From Prolixibacteraceae bacterium (lineage in GTDB: Bacteria; Bacteroidota; Bacteroidia; Bacteroidales; Prolixibacteraceae): a stretch of DNA of 37,767 bases. Under the pieces are notes generated by a model. The model did not search any database. It was given only the letters and a program-made list of their open reading frames with translations, and had not been told where the DNA came from. The position numbers and the translations under genes are program-made. This document shows positions 8,228 to 17,804 of the stretch, one piece after another (the stretch's first letter is position 1; each line of letters begins with the position of its first letter). The stretch is taken from NCBI GenBank assembly GCA_025355875.1, contig JANXYV010000184.1, positions 1 through 37,767 on the forward strand, read 5' to 3'.

Positions 8228-10168
8228 ATGGAAAAACCAGGTTTCGACAACAACTCTCATCCCCCAAGGATTTATTCAGGAAAAATCCGAATCCGTGATT
8301 TCAGACTTGGAGGCATTCTGCCTCTGGTGTTACTCGGATCGCTCTTTTACCTGATTTTTTATACTTCATGCGCGAATATTGGAAGTCCCTCTGGCGGGGT
8401 GAAAGATTCCATTCCGCCCGTTGTGCTAAAAACCTTGCCCATATTGAGAGGTACAAATTACAAAGGATCGGATGTCAGGTTTACTTTCGACGAATACATT
8501 TTGCCGGATGGAATCTCCGAGAAACTGGTTGTTTCGCCACCCATGAAAAAAAAGCCGATCATCAAAATGAAAGGCAAAACCCTGATCATCGAATTTCCTC
8601 AGGATCTGCGCAAAGAATCGACTTACTCGCTTGATTTTAAGGATGCAGTAGTCGACAATAACGAAAAAAATCCAATAAAAAATTTTCGTTTCTCGTTCAG
8701 TACAGGCGCCACTTTCGACAGTTTAAGGGTTTCCGGTTATGTAAAGAATGCCTTGAACCAGGAACCTGTAGATAAAGCCCTGGTTATGCTTCACCGGTCG
8801 AAAGAATACACCGCATTTATCGACAGCATCCCCGAATACATTGGAACCACCAACAAGGAAGGTTTTTTTATGATCGACAATGTGGCACCAGGCGAATACC
8901 GGCTTTATGCGCTGACTGATGCAGATAACAGTCTGACATACAATGTAAAATCAGAGTTGATTGCTTTTGCAGATTCGATCCTGGTTCCTTCGGCGAAATT
9001 TGTGGCAAAAAATGACACGGTCGTAAGAGGCAAGGATACCCTTGTTGTCACCGGACACGTCGACTATCTGCCTAATACTCAATATCTGATGATGTTTGAG
9101 GAGGAACGTTTTGATCAGTATCTCAATGCTTCTGTCCGTAAACAGGCAAACCGATGCGATTTCTTTTTTGCTGAATCGCTTAGTGACTCCTTCCATATTC
9201 GTTTATTGAAACCAAAACCTATACGCGATTGGTCCTTTATTGAGTCGAACCTGAAGAAAGACTCAATTTTCGTTTGGCTTACAGATACCATTATCAGTAA
9301 AAGTGATTCGCTTAAATTCGAGCTAAAATATGAAGTGTTGGATTCGCTTAAACAATTGAAAGTAAAACGTGATACGGTAGAATTGGTCTACACTGCGCCC
9401 AAAATGCCTAAAATTAAGCGCAAAAAAGGGGAAGTTCCTGAACTTCCTTCTATTAACCTGGTAACCAATATCAATCAGTCTGCACACGATATTTATCAGC
9501 GCATCAAAATTGAGGCCATGGAACCCACGAGTTCCTTTGATTTGGAAAAAATCAGGTTATATTCTGTGATTGATTCTTTAAAGACCAATATTCCAATTGT
9601 GGTGGAGAAAGATTCCAATTCGGTCAGGAAGTTTTTTATCGAGCATCACTGGCAACCCAATTCCAATTATATTTTTCATATCGATTCTGCTGCTGCCCGC
9701 AACATATACGGACATCCGAATAAAAAAATTGACCTGAAATTCAGGACCCAGAAAGAAGATTATTACGGTAAGATTTACCTGACCATTACGGGACTTTCAG
9801 GTCCGGCCCTTGTTCAGCTTCTCGGCAATGACAAAGACGAAAAAGTGCTTCAGAAGATCCAGATTTTAAGTGATGGGAAAATCGAATTCCCATACCTGAA
9901 ACCGGACAAATACAAGATCAGGCTGATTTTTGATCAAAACAAAAACGGAAAATGGGACACCGGTTTCCTGGCAGGGAACCTTCAGCCCGAAAAGGTCGTT
10001 TATTATCCAAAAATCATCAAGGTCAGGTCGAACTTTGAATACAAAGAGAATTGGAAAATCGACTATGAGGCGAATTATAAAAAAGATCTGATTGACGAAG
10101 AACTTGAAAAAGAAAAAGCCAGGAAAAAAGCACAGGAAAAGAGAGATGCCGCTAATAAAGGTCTCTAA
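8228..10168 (+). CDS. Ig-like domain lipoprotein (SbsA_Ig type)
   Basis: A 646-residue predicted envelope lipoprotein. A hydrophobic stretch at about 29-46 ends in YTSC (Cys48), followed by ANIGSPSGGVKDSIPP, a pattern I recognise from Bacteroidota proteins with an N-terminal Ig-like domain. That domain covers about 55-150 (VRFTFDEYI, TLIIEF, STYSLDFKDAVVD). A carboxypeptidase-regulatory-like beta domain may lie at about 160-230 (VSGYVKNALNQEPV, GEYRLYALTDADN). The C-terminus is charged and Lys-rich (about 620-646). The roughly 28-residue hydrophilic segment before the signal is unusual; no closer ATG exists and the possible -7 box supports the annotated start. Its role is unknown. Its last codons overlap the next gene by 23 bp, so the two are translationally linked. 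Confidence 0.82.
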   Translation: MEKPGFDNNSHPPRIYSGKIRIRDFRLGGILPLVLLGSLFYLIFYTSCANIGSPSGGVKDSIPPVVLKTLPILRGTNYKGSDVRFTFDEYILPDGISEKLVVSPPMKKKPIIKMKGKTLIIEFPQDLRKESTYSLDFKDAVVDNNEKNPIKNFRFSFSTGATFDSLRVSGYVKNALNQEPVDKALVMLHRSKEYTAFIDSIPEYIGTTNKEGFFMIDNVAPGEYRLYALTDADNSLTYNVKSELIAFADSILVPSAKFVAKNDTVVRGKDTLVVTGHVDYLPNTQYLMMFEEERFDQYLNASVRKQANRCDFFFAESLSDSFHIRLLKPKPIRDWSFIESNLKKDSIFVWLTDTIISKSDSLKFELKYEVLDSLKQLKVKRDTVELVYTAPKMPKIKRKKGEVPELPSINLVTNINQSAHDIYQRIKIEAMEPTSSFDLEKIRLYSVIDSLKTNIPIVVEKDSNSVRKFFIEHHWQPNSNYIFHIDSAAARNIYGHPNKKIDLKFRTQKEDYYGKIYLTITGLSGPALVQLLGNDKDEKVLQKIQILSDGKIEFPYLKPDKYKIRLIFDQNKNGKWDTGFLAGNLQPEKVVYYPKIIKVRSNFEYKENWKIDYEANYKKDLIDEELEKEKARKKAQEKRDAANKGL

Positions 10169-10976
10169 GTTGCTTGTTCTTCTGATTGGTCTGATAATAT
10201 ATATTTTGCCGGGGCCGGTCAGGGGACAGCAAAATGATTATCCCTTCAAAAGTGGAGAGTACGGTCTGTATGCTGCCTATTTCAACTGGAATTTTATCTG
10301 GATACAGAGCGGCGAAGTTGGGTTTAAAGCCGACACCGTTCAGTATAAAGAGCAAGCTGCCTGGCACCTGAAAGCAGTCGGAAAAACCTTCAAAGCCTAC
10401 GATTTGTTGTACACCGTGCGTGATACCTTCGAGACTTTCAGTAATTACAATTCCTTCCAGCCTATCGATTCACGCAGGGCTTTAAACCATGCCAAAGACC
10501 ATTCGCTGCACGAGTATGGTTTTGACCCTTCTGCCGGAATCATTTCTGTGCGGATAAATCAGGAAAAGAAATCCTTGTACCAGGCCAGCCTGCCCATTCA
10601 GGAAAATACCTTCGATTTACTGGCAACCGCCTATCATTTCAGGGAGTTTGATTTTGACAAACTGTTTGTAGGCCAGAAAGTTTCGTACCGGATGTTGGTC
10701 GACCGGAAAGTGGACGATCTTTATTTCAGGTACCTGGGAATTGAGAATGTGAAAACACGGAACGGAAAAGAATACCGGTGTCATAAAGTTTCTGTATATT
10801 TACTGCAGGGAGATTTCTTTCCGGAAGGCGAATACATGAAAATCTGGTTCACCGACGATCGGAACCATTTGCCGGTTCAGGTCGAAACAAAAATTCTAAT
10901 TGGTTCGGTCAAAGCACTTTTGCTCGAAACCAAATCGTTGAAATACCCACTAACATCACTAATAAGCAAACTATGA
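10146..10976 (+). CDS. DUF3108-family secreted protein
   Basis: About 276 residues. The frame is open from 10092, but the first 18 codons are Lys-rich and overlap the previous gene. The ATG at 10146 gives a clean signal peptide (KVSKLLVLLIGLIIYILPG with a cleavage site near VRGQ), so it is preferred. The mature part has the DUF3108 look: a GEYGLYAAYFNWNFIWIQSGEV start, a VGKTFKAYDLLYTVRDTFET stretch, repeated beta strands, and near the end YMKIWFTDDRNHLPVQVETK. DUF3108 proteins are periplasmic or outer-membrane-linked beta-rich proteins of unclear function. The stop overlaps the next start in ATGA (10973-10976), so coupled translation is likely. Confidence 0.82.
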   Translation: MPLIKVSKLLVLLIGLIIYILPGPVRGQQNDYPFKSGEYGLYAAYFNWNFIWIQSGEVGFKADTVQYKEQAAWHLKAVGKTFKAYDLLYTVRDTFETFSNYNSFQPIDSRRALNHAKDHSLHEYGFDPSAGIISVRINQEKKSLYQASLPIQENTFDLLATAYHFREFDFDKLFVGQKVSYRMLVDRKVDDLYFRYLGIENVKTRNGKEYRCHKVSVYLLQGDFFPEGEYMKIWFTDDRNHLPVQVETKILIGSVKALLLETKSLKYPLTSLISKL

Positions 10977-11263
10977 CAAGTAGACGAAGATTAAAAAAAG
11001 AGATCGATTACGTAGTATCTGATTTGATTCTCGATTGTTTTACCTACATCCATCTGTATCAAAAGCCCAATGATGCCGCCACTCTGGAAATCGTTCAGGG
11101 GACTATGGTTTTACGCGATGAATTGCGCCATTTGGCCAACCATCCGGAGAAGAGAAGCGAATCGGAAAGTGCAAAAAGCCATTACGACAATATCGCGGCC
11201 ACTCTGCTGGGTGGAGTGGAAGAGGGCTATGGAAAACTGAGGAAACTGATCAATCCTGAATAA
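10973..11263 (+). CDS. Conserved small hypothetical protein
   Basis: A 96-residue, mostly helical and charged protein with no signal peptide or membrane segment. It begins TSRRRLKKEIDYVVSDLI and contains a polar linker HPEKRSESESAKSH at about 57-70. The 4-bp ATGA overlap with the DUF3108 gene and the 18-bp gap to the next gene support a real gene in the same operon. I do not recognise a domain; a small cytoplasmic helical protein is all that can be said. Confidence 0.75.
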   Translation: MTSRRRLKKEIDYVVSDLILDCFTYIHLYQKPNDAATLEIVQGTMVLRDELRHLANHPEKRSESESAKSHYDNIAATLLGGVEEGYGKLRKLINPE

Positions 11264-11281
11264 CTATAAAATTTTGGCAGG

Positions 11282-12199
11282 ATGGATGAATTTGTTAAAA
11301 AAAGAAAAGGTTTATCGCTGGGCGATACCGATAAAGAAAGAAGGAACAACCTGATTATTATAATGCTATCAGCTTTGCTGATTGTTGTATTGGTGGTTTT
11401 CTTTGTCCAGCGAAGCGATAACCAAAAAATGATGCAGGCTTTGAACGTGGAGAAGGAATCGATTCAGACTGAACTCAACACCATGATGACCCATTATGAT
11501 TCGATTCACACCAACAATCAGGCACTCCAGACGGAACTCGTCGGAGCACAAACCAAGGTGAAAGATTTACTGAATGAAGTGGAACAGGTCAAAAAAGTAA
11601 GTTACGACCAGATTGCCCAATACCGGCAGGAAGTAACAACGCTTCGAAACATCATGAAAAACTACATCGTTCAGGTTGATTCGCTCAATCGCCGGAATGA
11701 AAAGCTGGTGGCCGAAAATACTCAGGTCAAACAGGACTTTGCACAATCGGAAACAAAGAATCAGGAATTGGTGAAGGAAAAAGAACACCTTCAGGAAAAG
11801 GTAAAAATGGCCGAACAATTGGAAGCTACCGAATTGGTTGCCATTGGGATCAACCGCCGTGGTAAAGATGCCGAAAGTGCCCGTCGCGCCGAGCAAATCA
11901 GGATTAGTTTTGTGCTGAGTAAAAATGTGACTGCACCCCGTGGCGATAAAATCATTTATGTACGGATCCAGAAACCGAACCAGGTGCTCCTTCAAAAAGC
12001 CACCAGTGATTTGTTCCAATTCGAAGACCTGAAAATCCCCTATTCAGCCAAACGCGAAATTACTTACGAAGGGAATGCCTTGCCGGTCAATATCTTCTGG
12101 GACAACGAAGGCGCGGAATTCCTCGCGGGCGAATACACGGTTGATGTATTTACCGATGGAAACAATATTGGGACCACCAAATTTTTGATGAAGCGGTAA
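11282..12199 (+). CDS. Membrane-anchored coiled-coil protein of unknown function
   Basis: A 305-residue protein. A charged N-terminus (1-22) is followed by one membrane helix (about 24-43, LIIIMLSALLIVVLVVFFV), a long coiled coil (about 45-180, rich in Q, E, K and L heptads) and a C-terminal beta-rich domain (about 182-305) starting LVAIGINRRGKDAESARRAE and containing IRISFVLSKN, IIYVRIQKP and GEYTVDVFTDGNNIG. The C-terminal part looks like a small periplasmic binding domain held away from the membrane by the coiled coil. It is the last gene of the four-gene plus-strand group and ends just before a terminator. No function is claimed. Confidence 0.8.
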   Translation: MDEFVKKRKGLSLGDTDKERRNNLIIIMLSALLIVVLVVFFVQRSDNQKMMQALNVEKESIQTELNTMMTHYDSIHTNNQALQTELVGAQTKVKDLLNEVEQVKKVSYDQIAQYRQEVTTLRNIMKNYIVQVDSLNRRNEKLVAENTQVKQDFAQSETKNQELVKEKEHLQEKVKMAEQLEATELVAIGINRRGKDAESARRAEQIRISFVLSKNVTAPRGDKIIYVRIQKPNQVLLQKATSDLFQFEDLKIPYSAKREITYEGNALPVNIFWDNEGAEFLAGEYTVDVFTDGNNIGTTKFLMKR

Positions 12200-12210
12200 A
12201 ATTCAGGAGA

Positions 12211-12280
12211 GAGGAAAAAGGAAAGAAGAAAAAGAAATCAGGTGAAATATTTCCCTTTTTTCTTTTTCCTCTTTTTATTT
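12211..12280. terminator. Bidirectional terminator between convergent genes
   Basis: GAGGAAAAAG (12211-12220) is the exact reverse complement of CTTTTTCCTC (12262-12271), with purine-rich sequence on the left and T-rich sequence on the right, so both strands have a stem followed by T-rich sequence. It separates the plus-strand gene ending at 12199 from the minus-strand gene ending at 12283. The 41-nt interior makes it a long-range stem. The composition matches repeat-like runs at 4470-4580 and 32664-32757. Confidence 0.55.
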
Positions 12281-12282
12281 TG

Positions 12283-12984
12283 TTATTTGATTGCAAATCT
12301 GGCAAATACGGTATATTTCAGTTTGATTTTCTGAAAACTCAGTTCGGGTAGCTGTTCTTCTTCTTTTTGATCAGTATTCATGGCCGACATCATCGTCTTC
12401 ATCATCATCGGCTGGATTTCATTGTAGGATTCCCGTTCCTGGATAAATAAAGGTTTACCAACGCTTTCTCCGATCGCTTCCAGCAAATAGCCGGCCTTTT
12501 CTTTAGCTTCGCGAACAGCCTGCATTTTGACTTCTTTCCTGAATTTTTTAATTTCCGAATGGTCAACCCGTTTGATATCGGCATTGAAGGCGCTGATTTC
12601 ATCCAATATTTCGAAAACGCCGGAAAGGGTTCCGGTAGTCGAAACCATCAGGAGATAGTCTTTCGAAGCGATTACATCTTTTTTGTTGCGTTTGATTTTA
12701 ATGTAATCAGCAGAGGCATCGGCCAGTTGCAGGTCTTTTAAATCGATCCCGAGTTTGATCAGCCTTTTCTTCATTTCCTTTTCCTGATCCTCCAGTCCGA
12801 TCTTGGTTTTTCCATCGTACCGTTCTTTCAGGGTGAACGAAATATAAATCTGGTCAGGAACAATCTCCATCTCACCGGTACCAACTACTTCAATGTATGG
12901 GATTTCCTTCGCTGCGGGGTTTTCCTGGCTCATTCCGATCAGGGGAAACAACGCAATTACAGACAATAAAATTAAAGTTTTCAT
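12283..12984 (-). CDS. SIMPL-domain (DUF541) periplasmic protein
   Basis: A 233-residue protein with a signal peptide (1-19, KTLILLSVIALFPLIGMS). The SIMPL/DUF541 domain begins IEVVGTGEMEIVPDQIYISF, the typical first strand, and a helix with REAKEKAGYLLEAIGESVG (about 157-176) matches the family's conserved A-x-x-KA-x-x-LA region. Family members (for example YggE of E. coli) are periplasmic or membrane-associated and linked to stress; the molecular activity is not established. It starts 9 bp after the stop of the YbiT-like ABC-F gene and should be in the same transcript. Confidence 0.85.
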   Translation of the reverse strand: MKTLILLSVIALFPLIGMSQENPAAKEIPYIEVVGTGEMEIVPDQIYISFTLKERYDGKTKIGLEDQEKEMKKRLIKLGIDLKDLQLADASADYIKIKRNKKDVIASKDYLLMVSTTGTLSGVFEILDEISAFNADIKRVDHSEIKKFRKEVKMQAVREAKEKAGYLLEAIGESVGKPLFIQERESYNEIQPMMMKTMMSAMNTDQKEEEQLPELSFQKIKLKYTVFARFAIK

Positions 12985-12993
12985 AGGTTTCAG

Positions 12994-14610
<1,617 letters not shown>

Positions 14611-14645
14611 CTAAGTATTTTTATTCTTCCTGAATTTCAGGATTG

Positions 14646-14653
14646 CAAAGGTA
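14646..14653 (-). promoter_or_regulatory. Probable -7 box (TACCTTTG) of the YbiT-like gene
   Basis: On the minus strand TACCTTTG fits TAnnTTTG and stands 39 bp before the ATG at 14607. A matching -33 TTTG is not seen at the usual distance. A small stem CTGAAATTCAGG sits between it and the start. Confidence 0.45.
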
Positions 14654-14705
14654 GTAATCTCTGAGCTTGGTTTGAATATGCTGAGTTAATAAATTCTTAA
14701 AGAGA

Positions 14706-14838
14706 GCCTCCCCCAACCCCCCTGAAGCCCCTCTAAATCTCCCCGAAGGGGAGACTTTAAGCGATTCCAGGCTCTGAAGGAATTACTTTTTAACAACTAT
14801 TCAAAAAGCCCCCTCTTGAGGAGGGGGTTGGGGGAGGC
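14706..14838. repeat. Inverted pair of GC-rich repeats (family A)
   Basis: A 16-bp exact inverted repeat, GCCTCCCCCAACCCCC at 14706-14721 and its complement at 14823-14838, brackets 133 bp. Each end carries its own hairpin (TCTCCCC-gaa-GGGGAGA at 14738-14754; CCCCCTC/GAGGGGG at 14809-14827). The right copy lies inside the 3-prime end of rlmB and encodes its last residues. Related units occur at 15601-15776, 34702-34740 and 36451-36570. Confidence 0.85.
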
Positions 14839-15588
14839 TGCCCGTTGCCTGATCACTTCATAAATCAGAAGTCCGGAGGCAACCGAAACATTGAGTGATT
14901 CAATCTTTCCCAGAATAGGGATTTTTACTTCCTCATCGGCCAAAGCCAGTAAGCGAGAATCGATGCCGGTATCTTCTGAACCCATGATGAAGGCAATGGG
15001 GCCGCTCAGATCTACATTGGTATATATTTTTTGAGCCTTTTCGGTAGCTGCTACCAGTTTTAATCCCGATTCTTTCAGGAAGGAAACCGTTTCTTTCAGG
15101 CTGCGAGTGCGGCAAACAGGAATCAGGTGCAACGCGCCTGCCGAGGTTTTTACCGCATCGGCATTGATCCGGGCCGAACCTTTGTCCGGAATGACAATGG
15201 CATTTACCCCGGCACATTCGGCTGAACGAACGATAGCGCCGAAATTACGCACATCAGTGACCTGATCAAGGACCAACACAAAAGGGGTTTCACCGGCTTC
15301 GTAAATGGCCGGGATGATATCTTCAATTCGCTGCAAGGCAACCGGCGAAATAAATGCCAGCACTCCCTGATGATTTTTGCGCGAAATCCGGTTGATTTTT
15401 TCGATCGGAACATACTGAAACGCAATTTGCCGGATTCGGATCAGGTCGAACAGTTCTTTGAACAAATCGCCGATCAGTCCTTTCTTGATCAGGACTTTAT
15501 CAATTTCTTTTCCAGCCTGAATGGCTTCGATGACGGCACGTATTCCAAAAACCAAATCATCGGCGGGTTTATCTTCTTTGTTGTACAT
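14797..15588 (-). CDS. rlmB: 23S rRNA (guanosine-2'-O)-methyltransferase RlmB (TrmH/SpoU family)
   Basis: A 263-residue SPOUT methyltransferase. The N-terminal L30e-like substrate-binding part (about 11-90) begins DDLVFGIRAVIEAI and contains ISRKNHQGVLAF. The SpoU domain has the three family motifs: motif 1 LDQVTDVRNFGAIVRSAE, motif 2 FIMGSEDTGI and motif 3 IPILGKIESLNVSVASG. RlmB methylates the 2'-OH of G2251 in the peptidyl-transferase P loop of 23S rRNA (E. coli numbering). The protein normally ends soon after LLIYEVIRQR; here 14 further residues (AASPNPLLKRGLFE) are translated from a GC-rich repeat. A second repeat lies 12 bp upstream of its ATG. Confidence 0.9.
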   Translation of the reverse strand: MYNKEDKPADDLVFGIRAVIEAIQAGKEIDKVLIKKGLIGDLFKELFDLIRIRQIAFQYVPIEKINRISRKNHQGVLAFISPVALQRIEDIIPAIYEAGETPFVLVLDQVTDVRNFGAIVRSAECAGVNAIVIPDKGSARINADAVKTSAGALHLIPVCRTRSLKETVSFLKESGLKLVAATEKAQKIYTNVDLSGPIAFIMGSEDTGIDSRLLALADEEVKIPILGKIESLNVSVASGLLIYEVIRQRAASPNPLLKRGLFE

Positions 15589-15600
15589 ATGCTAAAATTA

Positions 15601-15776
15601 GCCTCCCCCAAACCCCCTCCTTAAGAGGGGGCTTAAAACGGAATGCGGTTGTTTTTATTTTCTATACTTTGTTGTCGTTAAAAAGCTGAATTACTTTCAT
15701 CCTCCAAATAATTTATGCTTATGTTGCTGGCTGGTGTTTAAAGCCTCACCCTTCGGGGGAGGTTTGGAGGGGGCTT
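15601..15776. repeat. Second inverted pair of GC-rich repeats (family A)
   Basis: The left unit (15601-15632) reads GCCTCCCCCAAACCCCCTCC then a hairpin ending AGAGGGGGC. The right unit (15742-15776) reads inversely, with GGGGGAGGTTTGGAGGGGGC, and abuts the TAA of the ABC-F gene at 15777. About 110 bp of ordinary AT-rich sequence lies between and should contain the rlmB promoter; I see no exact TAnnTTTG box there. Confidence 0.8.
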
Positions 15777-17720
15777 TTACCAGGTCTTTTTCGCGTTTAG
15801 TTCTTCCAATTGCTCCTGAAGAACTTCCCATTCGTACATTTTGTGCTCCAGGTCTTTTTTCAGACGATCGTATTTTTTGAATATTTCCGGATCGGATCCA
15901 TTGGTTTGAGCAAGAGTCATATCCATTTCTTCAATTTTCTTCTCCAGCCCGGCAATTTCCTTTTCCGTTTTTTCGATGCTTTTTTCGATCCGGCTGATGT
16001 TCTTGTTTATTTCTTTTCGTTCGTCGAAGCTAACTTTGTCGGTTTCTTCTGTTTTTTGTACTTTAAGTTCCTGATTCAAAGATAAGTCCTTTTTCTCCAG
16101 TTCTTTCATGGTTTCCATTTTCTTCCGGCGAAGGAATTCGTAGATGCCCCCAAGGTGCTGTTTTACCTTTTTTTCCTTGAACTCATAAACGCAATTGACC
16201 AGCCCATCCAGGAATTCACGGTCGTGCGAGACCACGATAACCGTTCCGTCGTAGTCGACCAATGCTTGTTTCAGGATTTCTTTCGAACGCATATCGAGGT
16301 GATTGGTCGGCTCATCCAAAACCAGCAGGTTTACCGGTTCGAGCATCAGTTTCACCATGGCCAGCCGCGATCGTTCTCCTCCGGAAAGCACTTTCACCTT
16401 CTTGTCCACATCATCACCCGAAAACATGAATCCGCCCAGAATGTTGCGGATTTTGGTACGTATTTCACCCACTGCAATCCGGTCGATAGTCTCGAAAACA
16501 GTTAATTCTTCATCGAGTAGATTGGCTTGGTTTTGGGCATAATAACCTATTTTCACATTGTGCCCAAGTTTCATTTCGCCCTGATGATCCAGTTCGTTCA
16601 TAATGACCCGGGCCAGGGTTGTTTTCCCTTCGCCGTTTTTTCCAACAAAAGCGACTTTCTCTCCGCGTTCAATGATCAGGTCGATTTTATGAAGCACGTT
16701 GAGTTTTCCATAACTTTTCGAAAGTTCCTTCGCTTCGGCAACAACTGTTCCGGAGCGCAGTGCTGCCGGAAATTTGATCCGTAGCGCTGAATTATCTTCG
16801 TCGTCCACTTCAAGTCTTTCCAGGCGATCGAGCGCTTTGACACGCGATTGGACCTGAACCGCTTTGGTAGCCTGATAGCGAAAACGGGCAATGAAGTTTT
16901 CGGTATCTTCAATCATTTTCTTCTGATTCACATATGCCGCCATTTGCGTTTCCTTCAATTCCTTGCGTAAAACCAGGTATCTTGAATAATTTGATTTGAA
17001 ATCGTAGATGCGGCCAAGCGTAATTTCGACTGTACGGTTGGTAACAGCATCCAGGAATGCACGGTCGTGTGAAACCAGCACCACTGCACCATTGTAGGAT
17101 TTCAGGAAATCTTCGAGCCATTGAATCGATTCAATATCCAGGTGGTTGGTTGGTTCGTCAAGCAAAAATACATCAGGTCGTTTCAGCAGGATTTTGGCCA
17201 GTTCGATGCGCATCCTCCATCCGCCACTGAATTCGGAAGTCTGCCGGGTAAAATCTTTTCGTAAAAATCCGAGTCCAAGAAGCGTCCGTTCCACTTCGGC
17301 TTCAAAATTGTTTCCGCCCAGCATGTGGAAGCGCTCGTTAAATTCAGTGACATGATCGAGCAGACGATGGTATTCGGAGGATTCGTAATCGGTCCGGGTG
17401 GCAATTTCGTGATTGATTTCTTCGATCCGTTTCTCGAGTGCCAGAATTTCTTCGAACGAGGTGACTGCTTCCTCAAAAACGGTCCGGCCATCAATAATCT
17501 CCATGTGTTGAGGCAAATATCCCAGACTGACATCCGGAGGAACAGAAACCACTCCTCCGCTCGGGATTTGATGTCCTGCGAGAATTTTCAGCAAGGTGGA
17601 TTTACCGGCGCCGTTTTTGCCAACGAGGCCAATCCGGTCTTTGGGGCTCACCAAAAGTGAAATCCCTTTAAAAAGTTCGAACCCGCCAAAACTGACAACC
17701 AATTGATCAAGCGAAATCAT
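15777..17720 (-). CDS. ABC-F ATPase, YheS-like
   Basis: A 647-residue protein with two intact ATPase domains. NBD1: Walker A GKNGAGKST (~35-43), signature FSGGWRMR, Walker B FLLDEPTNHLD, switch LVSHDRAF. NBD2: Walker A GKNGEGKTT, signature LSGGERSR, Walker B LVLDEPTNHLD, switch VVSHDREF. The linker has RFRYQATKAVQVQSRVKALDR, the pattern of the YheS/ABCF3 group. The C-terminal extension (about 545-647) is a long Lys/Glu coiled coil (KKMETMKELEKKD, ISRIEKSIEKTEKEIAGLEKK), as in YheS and Uup. Such proteins act on the ribosome or its assembly; a resistance role is not indicated. Uup is an alternative name, but FSGGWRMR and the linker fit YheS better. Confidence 0.9.
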   Translation of the reverse strand: MISLDQLVVSFGGFELFKGISLLVSPKDRIGLVGKNGAGKSTLLKILAGHQIPSGGVVSVPPDVSLGYLPQHMEIIDGRTVFEEAVTSFEEILALEKRIEEINHEIATRTDYESSEYHRLLDHVTEFNERFHMLGGNNFEAEVERTLLGLGFLRKDFTRQTSEFSGGWRMRIELAKILLKRPDVFLLDEPTNHLDIESIQWLEDFLKSYNGAVVLVSHDRAFLDAVTNRTVEITLGRIYDFKSNYSRYLVLRKELKETQMAAYVNQKKMIEDTENFIARFRYQATKAVQVQSRVKALDRLERLEVDDEDNSALRIKFPAALRSGTVVAEAKELSKSYGKLNVLHKIDLIIERGEKVAFVGKNGEGKTTLARVIMNELDHQGEMKLGHNVKIGYYAQNQANLLDEELTVFETIDRIAVGEIRTKIRNILGGFMFSGDDVDKKVKVLSGGERSRLAMVKLMLEPVNLLVLDEPTNHLDMRSKEILKQALVDYDGTVIVVSHDREFLDGLVNCVYEFKEKKVKQHLGGIYEFLRRKKMETMKELEKKDLSLNQELKVQKTEETDKVSFDERKEINKNISRIEKSIEKTEKEIAGLEKKIEEMDMTLAQTNGSDPEIFKKYDRLKKDLEHKMYEWEVLQEQLEELNAKKTW

Positions 17721-17740
17721 AGACTATAAAATTGAGGGTG

Positions 17741-17748
17741 CAAAGATA
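17741..17748 (-). promoter_or_regulatory. Probable -7 box (TATCTTTG) of the YheS-like gene
   Basis: On the minus strand TATCTTTG fits TAnnTTTG, 20 bp before the ATG at 17720. No clear TTTG lies 18-20 bp further upstream. Confidence 0.45.
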
Positions 17749-17804
17749 GCAGAAACATTGGTAAGATCGACCTGTTGAAATGATGAACTGACAGGAAGAA
17801 GGCA

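Noticed and set aside
14701-14840. Clusters of C-rich and G-rich sequence considered as a CRISPR array or G-quadruplex element
   Set aside because: The units are inverted, not direct evenly spaced repeats, and there are no cas genes. G-runs could form quadruplexes but the hairpin and inverted-pair layout fits a dispersed palindromic repeat better.
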